Below, one piece after another: positions 54,634-64,000 of a stretch of 64,000 nucleotides of DNA (position 1 is its first letter; the number at the start of each line of letters is the position of its first letter). The DNA is taken from positions 1,364,001 through 1,428,000 of the forward strand of contig NZ_CP043661.1 of NCBI RefSeq assembly GCF_014217565.1, in the 5' to 3' direction. The notes under the pieces are model-generated. The model had not been told where the DNA came from. It was given only the letters and a program-made list of their open reading frames with translations, and ran no database searches. Origin of the DNA: Kribbella qitaiheensis. Its GTDB lineage: Bacteria; Actinomycetota; Actinomycetes; Propionibacteriales; Kribbellaceae. The translations under genes were made by a program, and so were the position numbers.

Positions 54634-56870
54634 GTCTTCTCCAAGTAGTCGGTGGCCTCGGACGCGAGCACGCTGTCCAGGTACGAACGCAGTGACGGGT
54701 ACGTCGTCAGCTCGGGGTCGACGGAGACGATCGAGTTGGCCACATGCCGGGCACTGACGATGATCTCCTCGTCGCGCAGCACGCTCAGCAACTTCAGGCT
54801 GCTCCGCTTGCCGGACTGCGCGACCCCCAAGACGTCGCCCTCGCGACGGGTCTCCAGGTCGATCCGGGACAGCTCGAAGCCGTCCGTTGTCGCGGCCACA
54901 GCATCCAGCCGTGCCCGCGCACTGCTGGCGTCCCAGCTGTCCGTCACCAGCAGGCAGAGACCCTGCACCTTGCCCCGGCCGACCCGGCCGCGGAGCTGGT
55001 GGAGCTGGGAGATGCCGAAGCGGTCCGCGTCCATCACCACCATGGTCGAGGCGTTCGGCACGTCCACGCCGACCTCGATCACCGTGGTCGCGACCAGGAC
55101 GTCGATCTCGCCGGCCGCGAACCGGGTCATCACCGAGTCCTTCTCGTCGGCCGGCAGCCGCCCGTGCAGGATCTCCAGCCGCAGCCCGGCCAGCGGTTGC
55201 GCGAGCAGCTCAGCGGTCTCCAGCACCGACTTGGCCGGCGGCGGCTTGCCCTTCGCATCCGCCTGGTCGGCGGCCGTGGCGAACTCGCCCTCCTCGTCCG
55301 CGGCGTTCTTCACCTCGTCGCCGATCCGCGGGCAGACGACGTACGCCTGATGGCCCTTGGCGACCTCTTCGCGGACCCGCTCCCAGGCGCGGACGAGCCA
55401 GGCCGGCTTGTCTTTGGCCGGCACCACGGAGCTCATGATCGGCGACCGTCCGGCCGGCAGCTCGGTCAGCGTCGAGACAGACAGGTCCCCGAAGACGGTC
55501 ATCGCGACGGTCCGCGGGATCGGGGTCGCCGTCATCACCAGCACGTGCGGGGTGTTCTCGCCCGACTTCTGGCTCAGCGCCGCCCGCTGCTCCACCCCGA
55601 ACCGGTGCTGCTCGTCGACCACGACCAGGCCGAGATCCGCGAACTGCACCTTGTCCTCGAGCAACGCGTGCGTGCCGACGACGATCCCGGCGGCGCCACT
55701 GGCCGCGTCCAACATCGCCGTACGCCGGGCTGCCGCGTTCAGCGAGCCGGTGAGCAGTCCCACCCGGGTCGCTCGGTCGGCGCCGCCGAGCATGCCCGCC
55801 TCGGCCAGCTCGCCGAGCATCTTGGTCAGGGTCTTGTGGTGCTGAGTGGCGAGCACCTCGGTCGGGGCCAGCAGGGCCGCCTGACCGCCGGCATCCACCA
55901 CGGCGAGCATCGCCCGGAGCGCCACGATCGTCTTGCCGGAACCGACCTCACCCTGCAGCAGCCGGTGCATCGGATGCGGCCGGGCAATGTCGGCGAAGAT
56001 CTCGTCGCCGACCTCGGTCTGCCCGGCGGTGAGCTTGAACGGCAGCCGGGCGTCGAAGTCGTCCAGCAGGCCGCCGCCGGTCCTGGCCCGCGGGATCGCC
56101 TTCAGCGCGTCGGTGACGGCCCGGCGCTGGGCCAGGATCGTCTGCATCACCAGGGCTTCCTCGAACCGGAATCGCTTCTGCGCGGCCAGCCAGTCCTGCT
56201 CGGTGTCCGGAAGATGCACCTTCTGTAGCGCCTCCCGCAGGCCGATCAGCTTCTCCTGGCCGAGGATCAGCTCCGGCAGCGGGTCCTCGACGTCGTCCAG
56301 GTTGTCGAGCACGATCTTGATGCTGCGCTCGATCGTCGCGGTCGGCAGCTTCGCGGTGGCCGGGTAGAGCGGCCGGAACGGCTTGGCCCGGCGTTCGATC
56401 TCCGCCTCGCTCAGGTCCTCCTCGTCGAGGATCTCGGTGCCCGGACCTTTGAGCTGCATGATGTCGCGGAACATCGTCACCTCGCCCCAGAACAGGGCGG
56501 CGGTCCCGACGGTCAGCTTGTTCGTCAGCCAGGGCTGGTTGAAGAAGGCGAGCTCGAGATCGTTGCGGCCGTCGCTGACGACCACCTTGGTGATCGTCTT
56601 GTGCCGCCGGTACTTGTTGACGTCCTCGGGCTTGATCTCCAGCTTGGAGTCGAGCGAGCGGACGGTGACCCGCTTGACCCGCCCGCTGACGGTCGCCTGG
56701 TCGCCGACCTCGAGCTCGTCGAACGGCGTCAGCTCACCCTTCTTCAGATACCGCCGCGGGTAGTACCGCAGCAGTTCGCCGACGGTCTCGATCCCGAGCA
56801 CCTCGGTGAACGTCTTGGCCGTCTTCGCGCCGACGAAGTCGCGAAGCTTCCGGTCGATGTCCGTCTTCAT
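54630..56870 (-). CDS. recG: ATP-dependent DNA helicase RecG
   Basis: 746 residues. Wedge/OB domain at the N-terminus (QATVSGRVKRV), Walker A GEVGSGKTIVALRA, DEQH box VVDEQHRFGVEQR, motif III TATPIPRT, and motif VI LRGRVGRG. Remodels stalled replication forks. Overlaps its neighbours by 4 bases on each side. Confidence 0.96.
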   Translation of the reverse strand: MKTDIDRKLRDFVGAKTAKTFTEVLGIETVGELLRYYPRRYLKKGELTPFDELEVGDQATVSGRVKRVTVRSLDSKLEIKPEDVNKYRRHKTITKVVVSDGRNDLELAFFNQPWLTNKLTVGTAALFWGEVTMFRDIMQLKGPGTEILDEEDLSEAEIERRAKPFRPLYPATAKLPTATIERSIKIVLDNLDDVEDPLPELILGQEKLIGLREALQKVHLPDTEQDWLAAQKRFRFEEALVMQTILAQRRAVTDALKAIPRARTGGGLLDDFDARLPFKLTAGQTEVGDEIFADIARPHPMHRLLQGEVGSGKTIVALRAMLAVVDAGGQAALLAPTEVLATQHHKTLTKMLGELAEAGMLGGADRATRVGLLTGSLNAAARRTAMLDAASGAAGIVVGTHALLEDKVQFADLGLVVVDEQHRFGVEQRAALSQKSGENTPHVLVMTATPIPRTVAMTVFGDLSVSTLTELPAGRSPIMSSVVPAKDKPAWLVRAWERVREEVAKGHQAYVVCPRIGDEVKNAADEEGEFATAADQADAKGKPPPAKSVLETAELLAQPLAGLRLEILHGRLPADEKDSVMTRFAAGEIDVLVATTVIEVGVDVPNASTMVVMDADRFGISQLHQLRGRVGRGKVQGLCLLVTDSWDASSARARLDAVAATTDGFELSRIDLETRREGDVLGVAQSGKRSSLKLLSVLRDEEIIVSARHVANSIVSVDPELTTYPSLRSYLDSVLASEATDYLEKT

Positions 56871-58588
56871 TCCACCCCGATCAGCAACGGGTATCTCTCC
56901 TGACCACCGTCGTACACCACGACGTCGACATCTTTGCGGTTCCGGCGTACGTGCCGGACCAGCGCGTCGACCAGTTCGGGGCTCGCGTGCTCGCCGCGGA
57001 CCACCGTCATCAGCTCGCCGCCGCCACCCAGCAGCCGGTCGGCCACGCCGGTCGCGGCCGCGGCCAGATCCTCGGTGATCAAGGCGAAATCGCCGTCCAC
57101 CACGCCCAGCGCGTCGCCGATCCTGCAGGTGCCGGCCATCGTCCAGGCGTCCTTGACGGCGATCGTGACGGCGCCGTGCCGGGTCTGGCCGGCGGCCGCG
57201 GAGAGCTGGTTGACGGCATCGTCGAAGCTTCGCCCGGGGTCGTGGACGGCGATCGCCGCCAGCCCCTGGACCTGCGCGCGGGTCCGGATCACCGCCACCC
57301 GGATGCCATCCTGGCGGGCCGCGGTCGCGGCTGCCTCGGCGACGGCGATGGAGTCCTTGTCGTTGGGGAGGATCACGATCTCCGGCGCGCCCGACTGCTC
57401 GATCGCGGCCAGCAGCTCACCGGTCGAGCACCGCCTTCCCGGGCCGCCTTTCACCACCACCGCACCGGCCTCCACGAACAGTTTCGCCAGCCCGTCTCCC
57501 GCGGCCACTGCGATCACCGCCCGGCTCGCGATCGGCGGATGCGGAACCATGTCCGCGAAGTGCGTCACCCGGATCCGGTGCGGTCGCCCGGTCCCGATCC
57601 CCTGCTCGATCGCGGCACCCACGTCGTCGGTGTGCACATGCACATTCCACAACTCGTCGCCGCCCACGACCACCACAGAGTCCCCCAGCCCGGCCAGCGC
57701 CCGCCGGAAGTCCCCGATCCGATCGTCCGGCGCATCCAGCAGATACATCACCTCGTACGCCGGTCCGTCGGGCTCCAGGTCGCCTCCCTGCGCCTCACCA
57801 CCGGCGCCCTCGGCAAGACCCACCCGACCACTCCCGGACTCGCCACTCGCTTCCACTCCAGGTCCGCTCGCTCCCCTGGCACTTGCGGTCGCCGGGACTC
57901 GCCGGGGGACGCCAGTGTGTTCACCCGGTGGGCGGCCGGACAGGACCGACTCCATGGCGCCGAGGATGACGACGAGACCAGCTCCACCTGCATCGACGAC
58001 ACCGGCGCGGCGGAGTACGGCCAGTTGCTCTGTGGTTTTGGTGAGAGCCAGGCGGGCGGCGGCGACGGCGGCCAGACAAACCTCGGCGAGGGCCTTGCCC
58101 TCATTGGCAGCCGCCAGAGCCCCGTTCGCCGCCGCGCGGGCGACCGTGAGCATGGTGCCCTCGACGGGCTTGGCGACCGCGCCGTACGCGGCATCAGCGG
58201 CGAACACGAGCGCATCGGCGAACGCCGCCGCCTCGCTCATCCGCGGATCGGCCAGGACCGAGCCGGCGTCGGCCTCCTGGTCCCGCGGCAGGTTCTCCGC
58301 GAGCCGCAGGCCACAGGCCCGGACGAGCTGGGAGGTGATCACCCCGGAGTTGCCCCGCGCGCCGAGCAACGCACCCCGGCCGAACGCCTGGACCGCCTCC
58401 GCAAAGGTCAGCTCCCCCTCGGGCAACGCGTCGCACGCGGCTTCCCAGGTCAGGTACAGGTTGGTGCCGGTGTCGCCGTCCGGCACCGGGTACACGTTGA
58501 GCTCGTCGATCTCCGCCCGCGCCCGCCCCAGCTCCGCCAGCGCCACCCGGGCCCAGCTCCGCAGCACCCCAACCGTCAACTCTTCCAC
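56867..58588 (-). CDS. DAK/FakA-like kinase-domain protein (Dak phosphatase family)
   Basis: 573 residues from the GTG at 58588 (VEELTVGVLRSWARVALAEL). The N-terminal DhaL-type ATP-binding domain has LNVYPVPDGDTGTNL and GARGNSGVITSQL, and VDAGGAGLVV. A variable Gly/Ser/Glu linker (about 255-295) leads to a C-terminal DegV-like half with VHVHTDDVGAAIEQG. It is the FakA-type fatty-acid kinase catalytic subunit by family, although no FakB gene is near. Linked to recG as in other actinobacteria. Confidence 0.85.
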   Translation of the reverse strand: MEELTVGVLRSWARVALAELGRARAEIDELNVYPVPDGDTGTNLYLTWEAACDALPEGELTFAEAVQAFGRGALLGARGNSGVITSQLVRACGLRLAENLPRDQEADAGSVLADPRMSEAAAFADALVFAADAAYGAVAKPVEGTMLTVARAAANGALAAANEGKALAEVCLAAVAAARLALTKTTEQLAVLRRAGVVDAGGAGLVVILGAMESVLSGRPPGEHTGVPRRVPATASARGASGPGVEASGESGSGRVGLAEGAGGEAQGGDLEPDGPAYEVMYLLDAPDDRIGDFRRALAGLGDSVVVVGGDELWNVHVHTDDVGAAIEQGIGTGRPHRIRVTHFADMVPHPPIASRAVIAVAAGDGLAKLFVEAGAVVVKGGPGRRCSTGELLAAIEQSGAPEIVILPNDKDSIAVAEAAATAARQDGIRVAVIRTRAQVQGLAAIAVHDPGRSFDDAVNQLSAAAGQTRHGAVTIAVKDAWTMAGTCRIGDALGVVDGDFALITEDLAAAATGVADRLLGGGGELMTVVRGEHASPELVDALVRHVRRNRKDVDVVVYDGGQERYPLLIGVE

Positions 58589-58801
58589 GCCCGGAAGGCT
58601 AACCGGTCCCCGCCCAACCGCTCCACGTCCGGGACCGCCGGCACCACCGCCCTCCACCACACACACCGGACCGCCAGCCCATCAGTACAGCCCGCATTCA
58701 CGGCTGGCACCCACCCGCCCCGCTCAGCCACCTACCGCGCTCCCCACCACTGATGGCCTGCAGGTCCGCCACCACCCACCACGCGCGGCTTAGGGTGGGG
58801 T

Positions 58802-59803
58802 GTGGAGATCTTGTTCTCGGTGGCGACCGACAGTTACGACCTGGCGGTTCGCGAGATCCGCGGTGAGTTCGGCGGCGGGGTCAGGATCGAACGGGTCAGT
58901 GCGGACCTGGGCCGGATCGTCAGCGGTGGGCCGTCGGTCGAGGAGCTGGCGAGCGCCTGCGACAGCGGCCGGATCATCTTCGTGCGGCATCTGACGGTGG
59001 AGCTGGCGAGTTTCAAGCCGGGCGACGTGCCGGAGCCGCACGAGCTGGCCGACCTCGTGCTGGAAGCTTTGCCGCGGCACCCACAGGCGCTGGCCGTTCA
59101 GACCTGGACCGACGGCCCCGGGAGCGGCGGGTCGTACTACCACCGGCTCGACGAGGCCCTGGGCGCCCGCGGAGTCACGGTCAGCCGGGCCGGCCAGGAC
59201 GTGGTGGTGTCGTGCTTCGTCTCCGCCAAGACGGTGATCTTCGGCCTGAACCGGCTGGAGTACAGCCTGTCGGACTGGCCGGGTGGGCGGATGCGGCTGG
59301 CTCGGTCGGACGAGCGGGTGTCGCGGTCGGAGTTCAAGCTCGAAGAGGCGATCCAGACGTTCGGGCTCGACCTGCCGCCCGGCGGCAAGGGGCTGGATCT
59401 CGGCGCGAGTCCGGGTGGCTGGACGCGGATCCTGCGTCAGCACGGGCAGGAGATGTGGTCGGTCGATCCGGGTGAGCTCGATCCGCGGGTGACGGCCGAT
59501 CGGAAGGTCCACCACGTGGCGACGACCGCCGGAGAGTTCTTCCGGCAGAACCGGATCTACTTCGACATCGTGGTGAACGACATGCGGATGGACCAGGTGC
59601 TGAGCGCCCGGGTGATGCTGGACGCCGTACCGCACCTGAGCCGCGGCGCCCTGGCCGTCGTCACCCTCAAGGGCGGCGGTAAGAACCCCCTCGACGCGGC
59701 CCGCCGCGGCATCGAGCTCCTCAGCAAGCAGTACGACGTACTGCACGCCCGCCAACTCCACCACAACCGCCGAGAAATCACCGTCATCGCCGAGTGCCCG
59801 TAG
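58802..59803 (+). CDS. FtsJ/RlmM-like SAM-dependent rRNA methyltransferase
   Basis: 333 residues, GTG start. An N-terminal ~160-residue domain (THUMP-like position) is followed by SDERVSRSEFKLEEAI, DLGASPGGWTRIL (SAM loop), VVNDMRMD and LKGGGKNP. This is the RrmJ/RlmM architecture with the K-D-K residues. Probably 2'-O-methylates rRNA. The 58589-58801 gap shows no gene. Confidence 0.83.
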   Translation: MEILFSVATDSYDLAVREIRGEFGGGVRIERVSADLGRIVSGGPSVEELASACDSGRIIFVRHLTVELASFKPGDVPEPHELADLVLEALPRHPQALAVQTWTDGPGSGGSYYHRLDEALGARGVTVSRAGQDVVVSCFVSAKTVIFGLNRLEYSLSDWPGGRMRLARSDERVSRSEFKLEEAIQTFGLDLPPGGKGLDLGASPGGWTRILRQHGQEMWSVDPGELDPRVTADRKVHHVATTAGEFFRQNRIYFDIVVNDMRMDQVLSARVMLDAVPHLSRGALAVVTLKGGGKNPLDAARRGIELLSKQYDVLHARQLHHNRREITVIAECP

Positions 59804-59819
59804 CACGGGGAACGCGACG

Positions 59820-59846
59820 AGGCGCCCGGGAGAATCCCGGGCGCCT
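59820..59846. terminator. Bidirectional terminator, perfect 12-bp stem
   Basis: AGGCGCCCGGGA-GAA-TCCCGGGCGCCT between the methyltransferase (+) and rpmB (-). Confidence 0.85.
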
Positions 59847-59892
59847 GGTCAGGCCCTACACGGAGGTGTGCCCCGTCAAGGGGCAGGAAGTC

Positions 59893-60114
59893 CTAGCCGA
59901 CTACGCGCTGGACCTTGCCCGCCTTGATGCAGGACGTGCAGACCTTGAGCTTCGTGGGCGTGCCCTTGATGACCGCGCGCATCGTCTGGATGTTCGGGTC
60001 GAACCGCCGCGACGTGCGCTTCTTGACCCGACGGATCATCGCGCCCTTACCCAGCCGCGCAACACTGTTGCCGAACATCGGCTTCTTGTCACAAACATCG
60101 CACTTCTTAGACAT
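59893..60114 (-). CDS. rpmB: 50S ribosomal protein L28, zinc-binding type with an insertion
   Basis: 73 residues: KKCDVCDKKPMFGNSV, RRFDPNIQTMRAVIKGTP and KVCTSCIKAGKV. Four Cys give the zinc-binding form. Relative to the ~61-63 residue L28 of streptomycetes I remember, there is a basic insert (about 20-33, RLGKGAMIRRVKKR). Confidence 0.93.
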   Translation of the reverse strand: MSKKCDVCDKKPMFGNSVARLGKGAMIRRVKKRTSRRFDPNIQTMRAVIKGTPTKLKVCTSCIKAGKVQRVVG

Positions 60115-60196
60115 GATTCTCCGTGTTTAGGGTCGAGACACCGACAGACCATGTTACATAGGAGACGCTGCTCGACCAATTCCGTCCCACCATGGA

Positions 60197-62182
60197 CTAC
60201 ACCTGTGTAAGCCACGCCACTTCTTCGGCAGACAGCTCGACCGACAGGCCCGGCATCGAGGTCCGCGTCTCCGAGATCTGCCGCGGCCCGATCAGCGGGA
60301 ACACCGGGTACGACTGGTGCAGCAGCCAGGCGAGCGCGATCGCCGTGGGTTCCACCCCACGGGCCTCCGCAAGCTCCCGGGCCCGGCGCAGCCGCTCGAA
60401 GTTCTCGTCCGAGTAGAAACAGCGGACCAGTTCCTCGTCCGAGCGGTCCTCCGGCTTCGCACGCCCGGTGAAGAACCCGCGAGCCTGACTCGACCACGGG
60501 AACAACGCCACCTGCCGCTCACGCAGCCACGCCTGCGACTCGTCGTCGCTGACATGACGGCAACCAGCCCAGGGTACGTCGTACGCCCGTGCCAGGCTCA
60601 GGTGGTTGCTCAGCAGCGTCAACGGCTGCTTGCCGTGCGTCGCCGCGTACTCGTTGGCCTCGTCGAACCGCTCCAGCGACCAGTTCGACCCGCCGTACGC
60701 CTTGATCCGGCCGGCCTGGAAGTGCGAGTCCATCACGTCGACGAACTCTCCGACCGGGATCTCCTCGTTGTCCCGGTGCATCAGGTAGAGGTCGACGTGG
60801 TCGGTCTGCAGCCGCTCGAGCGACTCGCCGAGCTGCCGCGTGATCGACTCCGGGTCGCAGTGCGGCGTGTGCGCACCCTTGCCGATGACCACGACGTCGT
60901 CCCGGTTGCCGCGCGACGTCATCCACTGGCCGAGCAGCTTCTCGCCACGTCCACCGCTGTAGATGTACGCCGTGTCGAAGGTGGTTCCGCCGCGCTCGAA
61001 GAAGTCGTCGAAGATCATCGCGGCATGCGGCAGCGTCGGCTGGTTGTCGACGCCCATCACCAGCCGCGACACCGGCTTGGCCAGCCCGGGCACCTGGCCG
61101 TACGTCATCGGCGCGTCGGCGCGCTTCGCGAGCGGCCGGCCGGTCGCGGTCGGGATCAGTACGTCGTCCCGCTCGCTGGCGTACTGCTGCCCGATCGCCT
61201 CGCGCCACTTGTCCTGGACGGTCAGGTTCCCGAGTGAGTCGTCCCAGCTCATCTCCGGCGCCTGCCGCGCCTCGATCGCGGCCGCGACGGCCTCGGCCTC
61301 GGCCTGGTAGATGAAGGCAGGATCCGCGGAGATGTCCCGCGGCTCCTCCCCCACCTTGTGCACGGTGACGTGGGTGGGCTTGCCGTCGCCGGCGAACCAC
61401 GGGTCCTCGATCACGAGGTAACCCTCGCTGCCGAGCACCCGGACCCGGTTCTCGTCGTTCAGGCGGACGCCGGTACTCACCTGGGCGGTCAATCCGGAGT
61501 CGAAGAACAGCGTCGCGACCGACCATTCGTCCACCCCGGTCTCGCCGACCTGACCGACCGCGGTCACCGCCGCCGGATCGGCGTACGGCGCTCCGATGGC
61601 CGCGCCCGCGATCAGGCGCGCGAACGAGACGGGGTAGCCGCCGACGTCGAGGATGCCGCCGCCGGCCAGGTCGTCGGCGAAGATCCGGCTCCCGGCGTTG
61701 AAAGACGCCTGGAACGCGAACGACGCCTGGATCTGGTGCACCTTGCCGATCGCGCCGTCGCGGATCAGTTGCGCGACCAGCTTGGTCTGTGGCAGGCAGC
61801 GGTACATGTACGCCTCCATCAGGAAGACGTCGTTGCGCACCGCGGCCTCGATGATCGCCGCGGCCCAGGCCCGGTTGATCGCGAGCGGCTTCTCGCACAG
61901 CACGTGCTTACCCGCCTCGGCGGCCTTGATCGCCCACTCCGGGTGGAGCGGATGTGGAGTGGCGATGTAGACCGCGTCGACGGTCTCGTCGGCCAGCAGG
62001 GCGTCGTACGACGCATGCCTGTTGGCGATGCCGAACTTGTCGGCGAAGGTGGTGGCGGAGTCCATGCTTCGGCTGCCGACCGCGACCACCTCGTTGGTGG
62101 TCGAGGACGGAACCTGACCTGCGAACCGGGAAGCGATGTTGCCGGTGCCGAGGATTCCCCAGCGGAGCTTGGTGGAAGACAA
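60197..62182 (-). CDS. Fusion of Gfo/Idh/MocA oxidoreductase with aldo/keto reductase
   Basis: 661 residues, TTG start at 62182. Residues 1 to about 330 are a complete Gfo/Idh/MocA enzyme: RWGILGTGNIASRFAG (Rossmann), CEKPLAI (catalytic Lys), GGGILDVGGYPV. From about 355 onward there is a complete aldo/keto reductase: LVMGVDNQPT, TTFDTAYIYSGG (Asp, Tyr), VVIGKGAHTPH (Lys), LYLMHRDN (His), WLLHQSYPVFPLIG. All catalytic residues are present in both halves. The frame is unbroken across the junction. Following two CUT1 permeases, it is likely to act on a sugar or sugar acid. Confidence 0.9.
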   Translation of the reverse strand: MSSTKLRWGILGTGNIASRFAGQVPSSTTNEVVAVGSRSMDSATTFADKFGIANRHASYDALLADETVDAVYIATPHPLHPEWAIKAAEAGKHVLCEKPLAINRAWAAAIIEAAVRNDVFLMEAYMYRCLPQTKLVAQLIRDGAIGKVHQIQASFAFQASFNAGSRIFADDLAGGGILDVGGYPVSFARLIAGAAIGAPYADPAAVTAVGQVGETGVDEWSVATLFFDSGLTAQVSTGVRLNDENRVRVLGSEGYLVIEDPWFAGDGKPTHVTVHKVGEEPRDISADPAFIYQAEAEAVAAAIEARQAPEMSWDDSLGNLTVQDKWREAIGQQYASERDDVLIPTATGRPLAKRADAPMTYGQVPGLAKPVSRLVMGVDNQPTLPHAAMIFDDFFERGGTTFDTAYIYSGGRGEKLLGQWMTSRGNRDDVVVIGKGAHTPHCDPESITRQLGESLERLQTDHVDLYLMHRDNEEIPVGEFVDVMDSHFQAGRIKAYGGSNWSLERFDEANEYAATHGKQPLTLLSNHLSLARAYDVPWAGCRHVSDDESQAWLRERQVALFPWSSQARGFFTGRAKPEDRSDEELVRCFYSDENFERLRRARELAEARGVEPTAIALAWLLHQSYPVFPLIGPRQISETRTSMPGLSVELSAEEVAWLTQV

Positions 62183-62228
62183 GAGGTTGTTCCCCTAAAA
62201 GAAGGCGCGGGCAGGGTCAGAACTGCGG

Positions 62229-63056
62229 TCAGAACTTCATGGCGCCGGCGGCGATGTCGGCGATGAAGTGGCGGCCACCGATGATGAAGACACCGATCAA
62301 GGGGATCACGCTCATCAGCGCTCCCGCCATCACCATGCTGTAGTCGGTGCCGTACACACCGTTCAGCTGCTGCAGGGCGACCTGCAGGGTGAGCTTGTTC
62401 GGGTCCGTCATCACTATCAACGGCCACAGGTAGTCGTTCCAGACGTTGATGAAGGTGAAGATGCCCAGGAACGCCAGCCCGGGCCGCAGTACGGGGAGTC
62501 CGACGGTGAGGTACTGCCGGAAGAAGCCGGCGCCGTCGACCTTGGCGGCGGAGATGAGCTCGTCGGGGATCGCGCCCTTGGCGTACTGGCGCATCCAGAA
62601 GATGCCGAACGCGTTCGCGGCGCCCGGGATGATGAGCGCCTTCAGCGACCCGATCCAGCCGAACTCGGCCAGTGTCACGAACTGCGGCACCAGCGCCAGC
62701 TGGGTCGGGATCATGAACGTCGCCAGCAGCACCCCGAAGAGCATGTCGCGGCCGGGGAACTCGTACTTCGCGAACGCGAACGCCGCGAGCGAGTCGAAGA
62801 AGAGCACCAGCACGGTCACGCCCAGGGACGCGACCAACGTGATCAGCATCGCGCCGAAGAAGTCGATGTTGTCCAGCACGTGCCCCATGTTCTCGAACAG
62901 GTGCGAGCCGACCACCAGCTTCGGCGGGTAGGCGAAGATGTCCGGCGTGGTGTTCGAGGCCATCACCAGCATCCAGTAGAACGGGAAGATCGAGACGACC
63001 ACCCCGAACATCAGTACGACATGACCGACGACGGTCCGGACTCGTTCAGTGCGCAT
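62229..63056 (-). CDS. CUT1 carbohydrate ABC transporter permease (MalG-like)
   Basis: 275 residues, six membrane helices, EAA loop as ELISAAKVDGAGFFRQYLTVGLP (landmark). Starts MRTERVRTVVGHVVLMFGVV. Overlaps the upstream permease by 11 bases. Confidence 0.93.
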   Translation of the reverse strand: MRTERVRTVVGHVVLMFGVVVSIFPFYWMLVMASNTTPDIFAYPPKLVVGSHLFENMGHVLDNIDFFGAMLITLVASLGVTVLVLFFDSLAAFAFAKYEFPGRDMLFGVLLATFMIPTQLALVPQFVTLAEFGWIGSLKALIIPGAANAFGIFWMRQYAKGAIPDELISAAKVDGAGFFRQYLTVGLPVLRPGLAFLGIFTFINVWNDYLWPLIVMTDPNKLTLQVALQQLNGVYGTDYSMVMAGALMSVIPLIGVFIIGGRHFIADIAAGAMKF

Positions 63057-64000
63057 CGGCGTGCTCCTTCCCGGCGGTCTGACTGTCGGCTGCGGCTTTC
63101 TCGGCGGCGATCTTGCGGTTCGCGCGGCGGCGGACCCGGCTGGTGATCCGGTCGTCGTCGCCGCCCCCGATCAGTCGCCAGTTGATCACCGAGAACAGCA
63201 CGATCAGGATGAACAGCGCCCAGCCGATCGCGGCCCCGTAGCCGAACTGGTTCTTGCCGAACGCGCTGTCGTACAGGTAGGAGACGATCGTCAGTCCACC
63301 GTCACCGGGCCCGCCGATCGCGCCGCTGCTGCCGAACAGCACCTGCGACTCGGTGAAGATCTGCAGACCGCCGATCGTCGAGGTGACCGCGGTGAACAGG
63401 ATCACCGGCCGCAGCAACGGCACGGTGATCCGCCAGAACATCTGCCGCGACGAGGCGCCGTCGACCTTGGCCGCCTCGTAGATGTCGGACGAGATGGCCT
63501 GCAGCCCGGCCAGGAAGATGATCGCGTTGTAGCCGGTCCAGCGCCACGCGACGATGCTGGCGATCGCGATCTTGATCCCCCACGGCTGGCTGAGCCATTC
63601 GATCTTGTCCAGCCCGATCGACTGCAGGAACGCGTTCAGCAGGCCGAAGTTGTTGCTGAAGATCGAACCGAAGACCATCGTGACGGCGACCACCGAGGTG
63701 ATGTTCGGGATGAAGTACGCGATCCGGTAGAAGCTGCGGAACCGCGTCGCGTTGTGCAACGCGTTCGCGATCACCAGGGCCAGCAGCAGCATCGGAACGG
63801 TCGAGATCACCCAGATGAGCAGGGTGTTGGTGATCGACTTCCAGAAGCTCGGGTCGGTGAGCAGGTAGCTGTACTGCTCCAGCCCGACCCACTTCAGCTG
63901 GCCGATCCCGTCCCACGAATGGAGCGACAGCCAGATCGAGAACAGCACCGGGAAGGCGCCGAAGATCGCGAACAGGATGAAGAACGGCGAGACGGCGGCG
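63046..64000 (-). CDS. CUT1 carbohydrate ABC transporter permease (MalF-like), 5' end cut
   Basis: The frame is open to the right edge; 318 residues visible. EAA loop DIYEAAKVDGASSRQMFWRI, six membrane helices (PFFILFAIFGAFPVLFSIWL is the first). Forms the heterodimer with the next gene; the solute-binding protein is presumably upstream, outside the window. Confidence 0.92.
   Translation of the reverse strand, partial: AAVSPFFILFAIFGAFPVLFSIWLSLHSWDGIGQLKWVGLEQYSYLLTDPSFWKSITNTLLIWVISTVPMLLLALVIANALHNATRFRSFYRIAYFIPNITSVVAVTMVFGSIFSNNFGLLNAFLQSIGLDKIEWLSQPWGIKIAIASIVAWRWTGYNAIIFLAGLQAISSDIYEAAKVDGASSRQMFWRITVPLLRPVILFTAVTSTIGGLQIFTESQVLFGSSGAIGGPGDGGLTIVSYLYDSAFGKNQFGYGAAIGWALFILIVLFSVINWRLIGGGDDDRITSRVRRRANRKIAAEKAAADSQTAGKEHADAH

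Overview
The window is very GC-rich, densely coded and typical of a filamentous actinobacterium. A Kribbella or other Propionibacteriales-type genome is my best guess, from gene content and protein style only. Most of it is a conserved actinobacterial housekeeping neighbourhood read mainly on the minus strand: an amidohydrolase, ffh, glnD-glnB-amt, ftsY, cydABDC, smc, mutM-rnc-rpmF-yceD, coaD-rsmD-recG-DAK protein and rpmB. From memory, much of this order resembles the M. tuberculosis Rv2915c to Rv2974c stretch. Accessory genes are inserted between these blocks.

Layout. 0-3 kb: a membrane-anchored caspase-like peptidase (cut by the left edge) and its EACC1-type partner, divergent from a small beta-rich protein and a flotillin. 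4.7-14.4 kb: a cell-wall and secreted-hydrolase cluster (LasA-like M23 peptidase, streptogrisin-like protease, amidase, two lytic transglycosylase-like proteins), with a two-component system and an amidohydrolase. 14.6-16.2 kb: ffh. 16.2-22.5 kb: four tandem copies of a two-gene cassette that I do not recognise. Each has a small helical protein A followed 3 nt later by a putative zinc metallopeptidase B, under a shared promoter architecture. All A genes are intact, whereas three of the four B genes are damaged. 22.5-28.5 kb: arginase family, DUF2332, and glnD/glnB/amt with a GlnR-like box. 28.7-33.7 kb: TetR, a sigma factor with a membrane partner, a thioredoxin-reductase-like flavoprotein divergent from an XRE-cupin regulator, and asparaginase. 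33.7-42.3 kb: ftsY, then cydABDC divergent from a BlaI/M56 pair with an inverted-repeat operator between them. 42.4-46.4 kb: threonine aldolase family, a sigma/anti-sigma pair, a repeat lipoprotein and a GNAT. 46.9-60.1 kb: smc to rpmB. 60.2-64 kb: a Gfo/Idh/MocA-aldo/keto reductase fusion behind two CUT1 sugar permeases, the last cut by the right edge.

Sequence quality matters for reading this window. Eight genes, including the normally essential ffh and the core gene smc, need a one-base correction to give a full-length protein. Six of the eight need one base removed at a GGCCC on the coding strand. The other two need one base added to a run of five G or C. This looks like systematic sequencing error rather than eight independent mutations, and single-base frameshifts here should not be taken as biology without read support. 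The in-frame stop in the fourth metallopeptidase and the 3' truncation of the third are a different kind of change and look real.

The strongest candidate for an undescribed system is the A/B array: a tandem, decaying family of HExxH proteins, each with a dedicated small partner, a variable linker, a conserved C-terminal tail, and a promoter with a TGTGGAT box at fixed distance from the -10.
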